A stretch of 64,000 bases of DNA from Variovorax sp. OV700 (GTDB lineage: Bacteria > Pseudomonadota > Gammaproteobacteria > Burkholderiales > Burkholderiaceae_C). Positions 32,323 to 45,773 of the stretch are shown in pieces. The notes under the pieces are model-generated. The model was given only the letters and a program-made list of their open reading frames with translations, ran no database searches and had not been told where the DNA came from. A program made the position numbers and the translations under genes. The DNA is taken from positions 62,001 through 126,000 of the forward strand of contig NZ_FNDR01000014.1 in NCBI RefSeq assembly GCF_900099805.1, given 5' to 3'. Each line of letters starts with the position of its first letter. The stretch's first letter is position 1.

Positions 32323-33459
32323 ATGTTATTCCATTCTTCCTTACGCAAGGAGCTGTCACGCAGCTTCGGAGCGACCCTCGTCGTCCTGGTCACCATCGTG
32401 ATGACCATGATGCTCATCCGCACGCTCGGGCTCGCCTCCAAGGGCAGCGTGAACCCGTCCGAAGTGTTCCTGGTGATGACGTACACGGTGCTCGGCTACA
32501 TGCCGACCATCCTGAGCCTGAGCCTCTTCATCGCCATTGTCGGCACCTTGTCGCGCATGTACCGCGACAGCGAAATGGTGATCTGGTTTTCCAGCGGGCG
32601 CGGCCTGGCCGATTTCGTCGAGCCGCTGTTCCGCTTTGCCTGGCCCGTGCTCGCGCTGATCGCGGTCATGGCGCTGGTGGGCTGGCCCTGGGCCAACTCG
32701 CAGACCATCGGCATGCGTGCGCAGTACGAAAGGCGCAGTGACATCGAACGTGTCACGCCGGGCGAGTTCCGCGAATCCTCCGGGCGCATGCGCGTCTTCT
32801 TCATCGACAAGGACACGCCTGACGGCGCCACAGCGACCAACGTGTTTATCTGGGCCGTCGAGCGCGGGCTCCAGATCACGACGTCGGCGCGCAGCGGCCG
32901 CATCGAGAACATCGGCGAGAACCGCTACCTGATGCTGAGCAATGGCCAGCGGCTCGAACGCCCGATGCTGCCCACCGCGGGCCTCAAGATCAGCGAGTTC
33001 GAAACCTACGGCACCCGCGCCGGCGGCAACGCGGCCCTGGCAGGCGACACCACCCCGGCGCGCGCCAAGCCGACGCTTCAGCTCCTGCGGGAGCCCGGCG
33101 ACGCAAGCCGCGGAGAACTGGCCTGGCGCATCGGCATGCTGCTGGCCGGCATCAACTTCGTGCTGCTCGCATTGACCGTGTCGAGCGTCAATCCGCGCGT
33201 GGGACGCAGCGGCAACTTGCTCTTCGCACTGTTCGCCTTCGTCGTCTACTACAACATGCTCAACCTCGGCCAGAGCTGGATCAGCTCCGGCCGCTTCGGC
33301 ATGGGCTCCTTCATGCTGCTGCTGCACGGCGGCGTCTTGCTGATCGGCGTCGCGTGGCTGATTCTGCGCAACAACAATTGGGGCCGACGGCGCAAGACCG
33401 AGCACGTCATCATCGGCGGCCTGCCCTCCCAGCCTGCGAAAATCGACCCGACCTCGTGA
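32323..33459 (+). CDS. lptF: LPS export permease LptF
   Basis: A 378-residue inner membrane permease of the LptB2FG complex that extracts lipopolysaccharide from the inner membrane. It starts MLFHSSLRKELSRSFGATLV and has three helices before a large periplasmic beta-jellyroll (about residues 125-260, RSDIERVTPGEFRESSGRMRV). Three more helices follow (INFVLLALTVSSVNPRVGRSGN). The gene overlaps lptG as GTGA. Confidence 0.96.
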   Translation: MLFHSSLRKELSRSFGATLVVLVTIVMTMMLIRTLGLASKGSVNPSEVFLVMTYTVLGYMPTILSLSLFIAIVGTLSRMYRDSEMVIWFSSGRGLADFVEPLFRFAWPVLALIAVMALVGWPWANSQTIGMRAQYERRSDIERVTPGEFRESSGRMRVFFIDKDTPDGATATNVFIWAVERGLQITTSARSGRIENIGENRYLMLSNGQRLERPMLPTAGLKISEFETYGTRAGGNAALAGDTTPARAKPTLQLLREPGDASRGELAWRIGMLLAGINFVLLALTVSSVNPRVGRSGNLLFALFAFVVYYNMLNLGQSWISSGRFGMGSFMLLLHGGVLLIGVAWLILRNNNWGRRRKTEHVIIGGLPSQPAKIDPTS

Positions 33460-34565
33460 AAACAATCCGACGCCTGATCTATGTCGAGGCACTGAAGGCC
33501 GTGGCTTTCGTGACGCTCGGCTTCCTGAGCCTGTTTTTCTTCTTCGACTTCGTCGACGAACTGCAGTCCATCGGCAAGCCTGAAAGCCTGGCTTACGGTC
33601 CTGCGCAGGCACTGATCTACGTGACCCTGCTGATTCCGAGCCACTTGTACGAACTGCTCCCGATCACGGTGCTGATCGGCTGCATCTTCGTGATGGCGCG
33701 CCTTGCACAAAGCTCCGAGTACACCATTCTTCGCACCAGCGGCCTGGGCCCTTGGCGCGCCCTGCGCACCCTGCTGCTGCTCGGCGTGGGTTTCGTCGTG
33801 TTGACTTTTGCCATCGGCGACTACATCGCGCCGGTCTCCGAGCGCACGGGGCAGCTCCTCAAGTCGCGCTACCAGGGCTCGTATTCGCTGGTGGGCAATA
33901 CGGGGGCCTGGCTCAAGGAGAAGCGCGAGAACGTGTCCTATGCGGTCAACGTGCTGTCCATCGCGCGCGATGGCTCGCTGAAGAACGCGCGCATCTTCGA
34001 GTTCGACGCCAACGGCTACGTGCGCAAGCAGCTCGTCGCGTCTTCGGCGCGCATCTACGACGACCACTGGGCGCTGTCGGATGTCGAACTGCAGGACTAC
34101 GACACGCGCAGCGCCGCGGACAAGGCCCACATCGCCACCACCAAGGTGCCGCAGCTCGACTGGCCGACCACGCTCACGGCCGAAATGGTGTCGGTGGCGC
34201 TGCTGCGGCCCGACCGCATGGGCACCATCGACCTGTTCGACTACATCCGCCACCTCGACGCCAACGGCCAGACCGCGCAGCGCTACGAGATCCAGTTCTG
34301 GCGCAAGGTCTTCTACCCGCTCTCGTGCCTGGTGATGGTGGTGCTCGCCCTGCCCTTCGCCTATCTGCACTTCCGCCAGGCCGGCATCACCACCTACGTG
34401 TTCGGCGGCGTGATGATCGGCATCAGTTTCTTCTTGCTGAACAACGTGTTCGGCTACCTCGGCAACCTGAGCAACTGGTCGCCATGGCTGACGGCCGCGG
34501 CGCCGGGGCTCATCTACTCGGTCATGTCGCTTGCCGCGTTCAGCTGGCTGGTGCTTCGAAGATAG
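33456..34565 (+). CDS. lptG: LPS export permease LptG
   Basis: A 369-residue partner of LptF with the same fold: six membrane helices flanking a periplasmic jellyroll (about residues 95-260, GNTGAWLKEKRENVSYAVNV). The N-terminus shows YVEALKAVAFVTLGFLSLF and the family-typical RTSGLGPWR coupling region. The start is GTG, sharing four bases with the lptF stop, so translation is coupled. It has a 19-base spacer to the chelatase gene. Confidence 0.96.
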   Translation: MKTIRRLIYVEALKAVAFVTLGFLSLFFFFDFVDELQSIGKPESLAYGPAQALIYVTLLIPSHLYELLPITVLIGCIFVMARLAQSSEYTILRTSGLGPWRALRTLLLLGVGFVVLTFAIGDYIAPVSERTGQLLKSRYQGSYSLVGNTGAWLKEKRENVSYAVNVLSIARDGSLKNARIFEFDANGYVRKQLVASSARIYDDHWALSDVELQDYDTRSAADKAHIATTKVPQLDWPTTLTAEMVSVALLRPDRMGTIDLFDYIRHLDANGQTAQRYEIQFWRKVFYPLSCLVMVVLALPFAYLHFRQAGITTYVFGGVMIGISFFLLNNVFGYLGNLSNWSPWLTAAAPGLIYSVMSLAAFSWLVLRR

Positions 34566-34584
34566 AAGAGAAGAAAAACCACAG

Positions 34585-34959
34585 ATGGCAGCCGAAAAAG
34601 CGAGGGGCATCATCCTCTTGGCCCACGGTTCGCGCGACGAGCGCTGGCGCGCGCCGATAGAGGCCGTGGCCGCGCGCGTCACGGCGCTCGACCCGCAGGC
34701 ACGCGTGGTTTGCGCCTACATGGAACTCGCCGCCCCCGACCTGCGCACCGCGGCGGCGGCCTTGATTGCCAGCGGCGCCCGTTCGCTCAGGGTGATTCCG
34801 CTCTTCCTTGGCATGGGAAAACATGCCCGTGAAGACCTGCCGCTGCAGCTCGACGCATTGCGCGGCACTTGGCCGCAGATTGAATTCCAGCTGGCCAACA
34901 TCGTCGGCGAGGAGCCCGAACTGGTTGAGCTCCTGGCCAGAATTGCAAGCAAATCTTGA
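34585..34959 (+). CDS. cbiX: short CbiX/SirB-type sirohydrochlorin chelatase
   Basis: A 124-residue single-domain class II chelatase. The metal-binding histidines are in LLAHGSRDERW (about residue 14) and FLGMGKHAREDLP (about residue 80). Such short forms work as homodimers and insert Co or Fe into sirohydrochlorin. Its neighbour cysB, the regulator of sulfur assimilation, fits a role in making siroheme for sulfite reductase; a general chelatase role is possible. The ATG at 34585 is preferred over an upstream one inside lptG. Confidence 0.88.
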   Translation: MAAEKARGIILLAHGSRDERWRAPIEAVAARVTALDPQARVVCAYMELAAPDLRTAAAALIASGARSLRVIPLFLGMGKHAREDLPLQLDALRGTWPQIEFQLANIVGEEPELVELLARIASKS

Positions 34960-34996
34960 ATTCGCCGCTATTTCCATAGACTCCGAAGGCATAATG

Positions 34997-35018
34997 AATT
35001 CCGTAATAAGACGGAATT
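34997..35018 (+). promoter_or_regulatory. inverted repeat in front of cysB, candidate operator
   Basis: AATTCCGT (34997-35004) and ACGGAATT (35011-35018) form a perfect 8-base dyad with a 6-base centre, ending four bases before the cysB ATG. A CATAAT -10-like word lies at its left edge (34989-34994). Its place suggests autoregulation by the LysR-type protein, or a hairpin near the start codon. This is unproven. Confidence 0.45.
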
Positions 35019-35022
35019 TGAT

Positions 35023-35964
35023 ATGAATCTGCACCAGTTCAAGTTTGTTCAGGAAGCCGTGCGGCGCAACCTGAACCTCACGGAAGCGGCCAAGGCGCTC
35101 CACACTTCGCAGCCGGGGGTGTCGAAAGCCATCATCGAGCTGGAGGAAGAACTCGGCGTCGAGATCTTTGCCCGCCATGGCAAGCGCCTCAAGCGTGTCA
35201 CGGAACCGGGCCAGCACGTCATCGCCAGCATCGAACTGATCATGCGCGAGGTTGGCAACCTCAAGCGCATCGGCGAGCAGTTCAGCGCACAGGACAGCGG
35301 CACCCTTTCCATTGCCACCACGCACACCCAGGCACGCTACGTGCTGCCGGTGCCCGTGGCCAGGTTGCGCGAGGCCTACCCGAAGGTCAACGTGAGCCTG
35401 CACCAGGGCTCGCCCGACCAGGTGGCGCGCATGGTGATCGACGAGATCGCCGAGGTCGGCATTGCCACCGAATCCCTGGCCGACTACACCGAGCTGGTGA
35501 CGCTGCCCTGCTACGAATGGCAGCACGTGCTGGTGCTTCCCAAGGACCATCCGCTGGCCGCCAAGGAGCGCATCTCGCTCGAAGACCTGGCGCACGAACC
35601 CATCATCACCTACCACCCGTCTTTCACTGGCCGCACGCGCATCGACCACGCCTTTGCGCAGAAGAAGCTCACGCCGCGCATCGCGCTCGAAGCCATCGAC
35701 TCCGACGTGATCAAGACCTATGTGCGCCTTGGCCTGGGCGTAGGCATCGTGGCCGAAATGGCGGTGCGCGACGAGTCGAATGCCGACCTCGTGGTGCGGC
35801 CCATGGGCCATGTGTTCGGCCAGAACATCGCACGCGTGGCGTTCAAGCGCAGCGCGTACCTGCGCAACTTCGTGTTCAAGTTCGCCGAGCTGCTGTCCGA
35901 CCGGCTCGACCGCAACCTGATCGCCAAGGCCCTGAGCGGCCATCAGCAAGACTACGAACTCTGA
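35023..35964 (+). CDS. cysB: CysB-type LysR regulator
   Basis: A 313-residue LysR-family activator of the CysB/Cbl branch. The helix-turn-helix lies at about residues 5-60 (FKFVQEAVRRNLNLTEAAKALHTSQPGVS, in part), with the branch-specific FARHGKRLKRVTEPGQ. The effector domain has the sulfate/acetylserine pocket signatures TTHTQARYVLP, HQGSP and TYHPSFTGRTRID. It controls cysteine biosynthesis in relatives. It lies directly after cbiX and before an aminotransferase. Confidence 0.94.
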   Translation: MNLHQFKFVQEAVRRNLNLTEAAKALHTSQPGVSKAIIELEEELGVEIFARHGKRLKRVTEPGQHVIASIELIMREVGNLKRIGEQFSAQDSGTLSIATTHTQARYVLPVPVARLREAYPKVNVSLHQGSPDQVARMVIDEIAEVGIATESLADYTELVTLPCYEWQHVLVLPKDHPLAAKERISLEDLAHEPIITYHPSFTGRTRIDHAFAQKKLTPRIALEAIDSDVIKTYVRLGLGVGIVAEMAVRDESNADLVVRPMGHVFGQNIARVAFKRSAYLRNFVFKFAELLSDRLDRNLIAKALSGHQQDYEL

Positions 35965-35996
35965 GATCCAGCCCCCAGCTTCCTCCGATCACGACC

Positions 35997-37172
35997 ATGA
36001 GCACCGCTAATTCTTCTCCCCGCACACCGGCCATCGGCACCAAGCTGCCCGCCGTCGGCACCACCATCTTCACCGTGATGTCCGCGCTGGCGGCAGAGAA
36101 GAACGCGGTGAATCTCGGCCAGGGCTTTCCCGATTTCAACTGCGACCCGAAGCTGCTCGAAGACGTGACGGCCGCCATGGCCGCGGGCCACAACCAGTAC
36201 CCGCCGATGCCCGGCATTCCGGCGCTGCGCCAGGCGATTGCCGGCAAGATCGCCGCGCTCTACGGCCACGGCTACAGCGCCGCCGACGAGATCACGGTGA
36301 CCGCAGGCGCCACGCAGGCAATCATCACGGCGATCCTCGCGGTGGTGCGCGCGGGCGACGAGGTGATCGTTCTCGAGCCCTGCTACGACAGCTACGTACC
36401 CAACATCGAGCTCGCCGGCGGCAGCGTGGTGCGCGTGCCGCTCGTGCCCGGCACCTTCCGGCCCGACTTCGACAAGATTGCCGCGGCGCTCTCGCCGCGC
36501 ACGCGCGCGATCATCGTCAACACGCCGCACAACCCCAGCGCCACGGTGTGGACCGCTGCCGAGATGCGCAAGCTCGAAGAGCTGCTCGCCCCGACCGAAG
36601 TGCTGGTGATTGCCGACGAGGTCTACGAGCACATGGTCTACGACGGTGCGCAGCACGAAAGCGTGGCGCGCTTTCCGGGCCTGGCCGCGCGCAGCTTCAT
36701 CGTGAGCAGCTTCGGCAAGACTTACCACGTCACCGGATGGAAAGTGGGCTTCGTGGCGGCGCCGGCACCGCTCATGGCCGAATTCCGCAAGGTGCACCAG
36801 TTCAACGTGTTCACCGTCAACACGCCCATGCAACATGCGCTCGCGCAGTACATGGCCGAACCGGGGCCTTATCTGGAACTGCCGGCCTTCTACCAGCGCA
36901 AGCGCGACCTGTTCGCCACCGGCCTGGCCGAAAAGACCCGCTTCAAGCTGTTGCGCAGCGAGGGCAGCTACTTTCAGTGCGTCGACATCTCCGCGGTCAG
37001 CGAGCTTTCGGAGGCCGACTTCTGCCTGTGGCTGACCCGCGAGATCGGCGTGGCCGCCATTCCGCTGTCGGCTTTCTATGGCAACGGCTTCGACCAGCGC
37101 GTGGTGCGTTTCTGCTTCGCCAAGAAGGACGAGACGCTGCTTGCGGCCCTGGACCGTCTGGCACGGCTATAA
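35997..37172 (+). CDS. PLP aminotransferase, methionine/kynurenine type (YbdL-like)
   Basis: A 391-residue fold-I class I/II aminotransferase. Family features are NLGQGFPDFNCD at about residue 40 and AGATQAIITAIL in the cofactor site. NTPHNPSATVW and ADEVYEHMVYDG follow, and Lys241 in SSFGKTYHVTGWK forms the Schiff base. The YbdL/kynurenine aminotransferase branch acts on methionine, aromatic or kynurenine substrates with 2-oxoacids; the exact substrate is uncertain. The start has no strong ribosome binding site. Its position 32 bases after cysB suggests a link to sulfur amino acid metabolism. Confidence 0.88.
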   Translation: MSTANSSPRTPAIGTKLPAVGTTIFTVMSALAAEKNAVNLGQGFPDFNCDPKLLEDVTAAMAAGHNQYPPMPGIPALRQAIAGKIAALYGHGYSAADEITVTAGATQAIITAILAVVRAGDEVIVLEPCYDSYVPNIELAGGSVVRVPLVPGTFRPDFDKIAAALSPRTRAIIVNTPHNPSATVWTAAEMRKLEELLAPTEVLVIADEVYEHMVYDGAQHESVARFPGLAARSFIVSSFGKTYHVTGWKVGFVAAPAPLMAEFRKVHQFNVFTVNTPMQHALAQYMAEPGPYLELPAFYQRKRDLFATGLAEKTRFKLLRSEGSYFQCVDISAVSELSEADFCLWLTREIGVAAIPLSAFYGNGFDQRVVRFCFAKKDETLLAALDRLARL

Positions 37173-37238
37173 AGCCGACGCCGCCGGTAGGATAGTCCTG
37201 ACCGCCGAAGGAGCGGCTTTCCGGCGTGTTCTTCGAGA

Positions 37239-37267
37239 TTGGACGGCGAGCATGAATGCTCGTAACA
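37239..37267 (+). promoter_or_regulatory. candidate promoter of the DUF3309 gene with central dyad
   Basis: TTGGAC (37239-37244), a 17-base spacer and GTAACA (37262-37267, or TAACAA with an 18-base spacer). The spacer contains the perfect dyad GAGCAT-GA-ATGCTC (37248-37261), exactly between the two hexamers. Transcription would start near 37274, 14 bases before the ATG. The -10 is poor. Confidence 0.4.
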
Positions 37268-37287
37268 ACAACGTCCAGGAGATAAGC

Positions 37288-37446
37288 ATGTCCCTCTCGT
37301 TCATTCTGCTGATCGTTCTGATCCTGCTGCTGATAGGCGCATTGCCGAGCTGGGGCTACAGCCGGGGCTGGGGCTACTGGCCCAGCGGCGGTCTGGGCCT
37401 GGTCTTGCTGATCGTCATCATCCTGGTGCTCATGGGACGCATATGA
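37288..37446 (+). CDS. DUF3309 small membrane protein
   Basis: A 52-residue peptide made almost only of two membrane helices (SLSFILLIVLILLLIGALP and LGLVLLIVIILVLMGRI) joined by a Trp/Tyr/Gly-rich turn (SWGYSRGWGYWPSGG), the DUF3309 pattern. The family is common next to stress genes in proteobacteria; its role is unknown. The ATG at 37288 has CAGGAG ahead of it; an upstream in-frame ATG at 37252 lies within the promoter dyad and is unlikely. Confidence 0.88.
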   Translation: MSLSFILLIVLILLLIGALPSWGYSRGWGYWPSGGLGLVLLIVIILVLMGRI

Positions 37447-37475
37447 AGCTTCCGGACATTTCGCGCACCTGAAAG

Positions 37476-37501
37476 AAGCCCGCGGCAAGCGGGCTTTTTT
37501 T
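37476..37501 (+). terminator. intrinsic terminator after the DUF3309 gene
   Basis: AAGCCCGC and GCGGGCTT with a 5-base loop and a run of T, between the convergent DUF3309 and hrpA genes. Confidence 0.92.
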
Positions 37502-37517
37502 CGCCCGTCTGCCGGGG

Positions 37518-41387
<3,870 letters not shown>

Positions 41388-41428
41388 GGGAAAAGCTGAT
41401 TCGCGAAGGCGCGGCGGGCAAACCGTCG

Positions 41429-41434
41429 ATTATC
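41429..41434 (-). promoter_or_regulatory. candidate -10 element of hrpA
   Basis: GATAAT on the minus strand, followed by CGA, 42 bases before the hrpA ATG in the 148-base divergent spacer with argA. The same GATAATCG word occurs before dapC and the ABC-F gene. No clear -35 is visible. Confidence 0.3.
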
Positions 41435-41535
41435 GGTGCGCGCCACCCCTGTTGCACGCCTTGCGACACGCCGGCTGCTGCGGGCGACAGCCCGCCCCGC
41501 GCGAAACGCCCATCAAGAATGCACAATCACGCTCC

Positions 41536-42882
41536 ATGTCCACCGTTTTCAACTTCACCTTCGTGCCCTGGTTCCGCTCGGTCGCGCCCTACATCCACAC
41601 GCACCGCGGCAAGACTTTCGTGGTCGCCCTGGCAGGTGAGGCGATCGCGGCGGGCAAGCTGCAGAACATTGCGCAAGACCTGGCGCTGATCCAGAGCATG
41701 GGCGTCAAGATCGTGCTGGTGCACGGCTTTCGCCCGCAGGTCAACGAGCAGCTCGCGGCCAAGGGGCACGAGGCGCGCTACTCGCATGGCATCCGCATCA
41801 CCGACGAGGTGGCGCTCGACTCCGCCCAGGAAGCCGCCGGCCAGCTGCGCTACGAGATCGAGGCCGCATTCAGCCAGGGCCTGCCGAACACGCCGATGGC
41901 CGGCTCGACGGTCCGCATGATTTCGGGCAACTTCATCACCGCCCGCCCCGTGGGCGTGGTCGATGGCGTGGACTTCAAGCATTCGGGCCTGGTGCGCAAG
42001 GTCGACGCCGCGGGCATCCGCCGCACGCTCGATTTTGGCGCCATGGTGCTGATGTCGCCCTTCGGCTTCTCGCCCACCGGGGAAGCCTTCAACCTGACGA
42101 TGGAAGAAGTGGCCACCAGCGTCGCCATTTCAATCCAGGCCGACAAGCTGATCTTCCTGACCGAGATTCCAGGCATCCGCATCGACAGCGAATTGCCCGA
42201 GAGCGAAGACAACCCCATCGACACCGAGCTGCCGCTCGCTGCAGCCGAAAAGCTGCTGGCGTCGCTGCCGCCACCGCAGAAACCCACCGACACCGCCTTC
42301 TACCTGCAGCACTGCGTGAAGGCCTGCAAGGGCGGCGTGGAGCGCAACCACATCCTGCCCTTTGCCCTGGACGGCGCGCTGCTGCTCGAGGTGTACGTGC
42401 ACGACGGCGTCGGCACCATGGTGATCGACGAGAAGCTCGAGAGCCTGCGCGAAGCCACGGTCGACGACATCGGCGGCATCCTGCAGCTGATCGAGCCCTT
42501 CGAACGCGACGGCACGCTGGTCAAACGCGACCGCACCGAGATCGAGCGCGACGTGGGCCACTACACGGTCATCGAGCACGACGGCGTGATCTTCGGCTGC
42601 GCGGCACTCTACCCCTACCCCGAGGCAAAGACCGCCGAGATGGCCGCGCTGACCGTATCGCCCCAGTCGCAATCGCAGGGCGACGGCGAACGCATCCTCA
42701 AGCGCATCGAGCACCGCGCCAAGGCCATGGGCCTGGAAAGCATCTTCGTGCTCACCACGCGCACCATGCACTGGTTCCTGAAGCGCGGCTTCCAGCAGGT
42801 CAACCCCGACTGGCTGCCCGAAGCCCGCAAGCGCAAGTACAACTGGGACCGCAAGAGCCAGGTGCTGGTCAAGAAGATCTGA
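41536..42882 (+). CDS. argA: amino-acid N-acetyltransferase ArgA
   Basis: A 448-residue N-acetylglutamate synthase, the first step of arginine synthesis. Residues 1-280 are an amino acid kinase-like domain (FVVALAGEAIAAGKLQNIAQDL, in part, and KIVLVHGFRPQVNEQL) that senses arginine. Residues 300-448 form the GNAT acetyltransferase domain (ATVDDIGGILQLIEPFERDG, VIEHDGVIFGCAALYP). The start is 148 bases from the divergent hrpA. Confidence 0.97.
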   Translation: MSTVFNFTFVPWFRSVAPYIHTHRGKTFVVALAGEAIAAGKLQNIAQDLALIQSMGVKIVLVHGFRPQVNEQLAAKGHEARYSHGIRITDEVALDSAQEAAGQLRYEIEAAFSQGLPNTPMAGSTVRMISGNFITARPVGVVDGVDFKHSGLVRKVDAAGIRRTLDFGAMVLMSPFGFSPTGEAFNLTMEEVATSVAISIQADKLIFLTEIPGIRIDSELPESEDNPIDTELPLAAAEKLLASLPPPQKPTDTAFYLQHCVKACKGGVERNHILPFALDGALLLEVYVHDGVGTMVIDEKLESLREATVDDIGGILQLIEPFERDGTLVKRDRTEIERDVGHYTVIEHDGVIFGCAALYPYPEAKTAEMAALTVSPQSQSQGDGERILKRIEHRAKAMGLESIFVLTTRTMHWFLKRGFQQVNPDWLPEARKRKYNWDRKSQVLVKKI

Positions 42883-42914
42883 ACCTTTGAACCTTTAGAG
42901 GGAAGCCCGCCGCC

Positions 42915-43562
42915 ATGACGTTCGCCACCGCCTTGCTGTTCTCCATCGTCGCGCTGGCCGCCATCGCCACGCCCGGGCCGACCGTGCTGCTGGCGCTGAG
43001 CAACGGATCGCGGCGCGGCGTGCGCGGCGCGCTGCCGGGCATCCTGGGCGCCGTGCTGTCCGACTTCGTTCTGGTCGGCGCGGTGGCACTGGGCCTGGGC
43101 GCGCTGCTGGCAGCCTCGGAGTTCTGGTTCTCCATGCTCAAGTGGGTGGGCGCCGTGTACCTTGCCTGGCTGGGCATTCGCATGCTGCTGTCCAAGGGCG
43201 GCAGCTTCGACGCGCCGCGCGCCGACGCAGGCATGCCGGCCACCGGCGTGCCCGGAGACGGCCGCAAGGTTTTTCTCAAGTCATTCCTGGTGGCTGTCAC
43301 CAACCCGAAGGGCTACCTGTTCTGCTCGGCGCTGATGCCGCAGTTCATCGACCCCGCGGCCGCGCAGGGCATGCAGTACGCCATCATCGCCGTGCTGTTC
43401 GCCTCTCTTGACGCATCGGTGATGCTGGTCTATGCCTTCGTGGGCGCACGGGCAATGCGGCTGCTGACGGCCGCCGCGGGCCGCTGGATCGACCGCACCT
43501 GCGGCGCGATGCTGCTGGCGCTGGCCGGCTCGCTGGCGTTTTACCGGCGCAGCGGCGCCTGA
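42915..43562 (+). CDS. LysE/RhtB family exporter
   Basis: A 215-residue inner membrane exporter with six hydrophobic helices. The LysE/RhtB signature ATPGPTVLLALSNGSRRG lies after helix 1 and the KWVGAVYLAWLGIRML helix in the first half. VAVTNPKGYLFCSALMPQF opens the second half. It exports amino acids or homoserine lactone-like compounds; the substrate is unknown. It follows argA by 32 bases and precedes dapC, so export of an arginine- or lysine-pathway amino acid is plausible but only inferred. Confidence 0.92.
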   Translation: MTFATALLFSIVALAAIATPGPTVLLALSNGSRRGVRGALPGILGAVLSDFVLVGAVALGLGALLAASEFWFSMLKWVGAVYLAWLGIRMLLSKGGSFDAPRADAGMPATGVPGDGRKVFLKSFLVAVTNPKGYLFCSALMPQFIDPAAAQGMQYAIIAVLFASLDASVMLVYAFVGARAMRLLTAAAGRWIDRTCGAMLLALAGSLAFYRRSGA

Positions 43563-43600
43563 GCGGCGCGGGGGGCCTGAGCGGCCGGCGACCCGTCACC

Positions 43601-43606
43601 GATAAT
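43601..43606 (+). promoter_or_regulatory. candidate -10 element of dapC
   Basis: GATAAT followed by CGC, ending eight bases before the dapC ATG. If used, the transcript would start at or next to the start codon, giving a leaderless mRNA. No good -35 is visible. Confidence 0.3.
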
Positions 43607-43614
43607 CGCTCTCC

Positions 43615-44835
43615 ATGAATCCCCTGCTTTCCAAGCTTCAGCCCTACCCCTTCGAGCGGCTGCGGCGCCTGTTCGAGGGCGTCACGCCCAATGCCGATTT
43701 CGCGCCCATCAGCCTGGGCATCGGCGAACCCAAGCACGCCACGCCGGCCTTCATCAAGGAAGCGCTGGCCGCCAGCATGGCCACGCTCGCGGCCTATCCG
43801 GCCACGGCCGGCACCCTGGCGCTGCGCACCGCCTTCACCGACTGGCTGCAGCGCCGCTACTCGCTGCGGCTGGACCCTGCCACGCAGGTGCTGCCGGTGA
43901 ACGGCTCGCGGGAGGCGCTTTTCTCTCTCGCCCAAACGGTGGTCGATGGCAGCAAGACCCCGGCGCCGGTGGTGGTTTCGCCCAACCCGTTCTATCAAAT
44001 CTATGAAGGCGCGGCCCTGCTCTCGGGCGCCGAGCCTTACTACGTGCCGAGCGTGGCGGCGCGCAACTTCGCGGTGGATTGGGACAGCGTGCCCGAGGCC
44101 GTCTGGGAGCGCACGCAACTGGTGTTCGTCTGCTCGCCCGGCAACCCGACCGGCGCCGTGATGCCGCTGGACGAGTGGCGCAAGCTTTTTGCCCTCTCCG
44201 ACCGCTACGGCTTCGTGATTGCGGCCGACGAGTGCTACAGCGAAATTTACTTCCGCGACGAGCCACCGCTGAGCGGGCTGGAAGCCGCGGCCAAGCTCGG
44301 CCGCGCCGACTTCAAGAACCTGATCGCGCTCACCTCGCTGTCCAAGCGCAGCAATGTGCCGGGCCTGCGCAGCGGCTTCGTGGCGGGCGACGCGGCCATC
44401 ATCAAGAGCTTTCTGCTCTACCGCACCTATCACGGAAGCGCCATGAGCGGCACCGTGGCCGCGGCCAGCATCGCGGCCTGGGGCGACGAGACCCACGTGG
44501 CCGAGAACCGGGCCAAGTACCGGGCCAAGTTCGCCGCCGTGACGCCCCTGCTCGAACCGGTGCTCGACGTGCGGTTGCCCGACGCCAGCTTCTACCTCTG
44601 GGCGGGGGTGCCCGAAGTGTGGGCTGGCGACGACGAATCCTTCGCCCGCGCGCTCTACGCTCAATACAATGTTACGGTTCTGCCGGGGAGCTATCTGGCG
44701 CGCGACACGGCACACAGCGCCAACCCCGGCCGTGGCCGCATCCGCATGGCCCTGGTGGCCGAAACGGCCGAATGCGTGGAAGCCGCCGAGCGCATCGTCC
44801 GCTTCGTGCAATCCGGTCAACCAGGCCGGGGCTGA
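43615..44835 (+). CDS. dapC: succinyldiaminopimelate transaminase DapC
   Basis: A 406-residue PLP aminotransferase that converts N-succinyl-2-amino-6-oxopimelate to N-succinyl-LL-diaminopimelate. Family markers are MNPLLSKLQPYPFERLRRLF, ISLGIGEPKHATPAFI, NGSREALFSLAQTVVDG, CSPGNPTGAVMPLDEW and the Schiff-base Lys244 in LTSLSKRSNVPGLRSG. It is followed by dapD and dapE, confirming the succinylase branch of lysine and peptidoglycan synthesis. No Shine-Dalgarno is visible before the ATG. Confidence 0.95.
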   Translation: MNPLLSKLQPYPFERLRRLFEGVTPNADFAPISLGIGEPKHATPAFIKEALAASMATLAAYPATAGTLALRTAFTDWLQRRYSLRLDPATQVLPVNGSREALFSLAQTVVDGSKTPAPVVVSPNPFYQIYEGAALLSGAEPYYVPSVAARNFAVDWDSVPEAVWERTQLVFVCSPGNPTGAVMPLDEWRKLFALSDRYGFVIAADECYSEIYFRDEPPLSGLEAAAKLGRADFKNLIALTSLSKRSNVPGLRSGFVAGDAAIIKSFLLYRTYHGSAMSGTVAAASIAAWGDETHVAENRAKYRAKFAAVTPLLEPVLDVRLPDASFYLWAGVPEVWAGDDESFARALYAQYNVTVLPGSYLARDTAHSANPGRGRIRMALVAETAECVEAAERIVRFVQSGQPGRG

Positions 44836-44879
44836 ACCGCTGCTTTCCCGGCTCCCATTTTTCACACGAGACTTTCTCC

Positions 44880-45713
<834 letters not shown>

Positions 45714-45773
45714 TCGACCGGCGCCTGCCTTTGTCCCGTTAGAAAACATCAGCACCCGAGGAGAGAGAGACCG

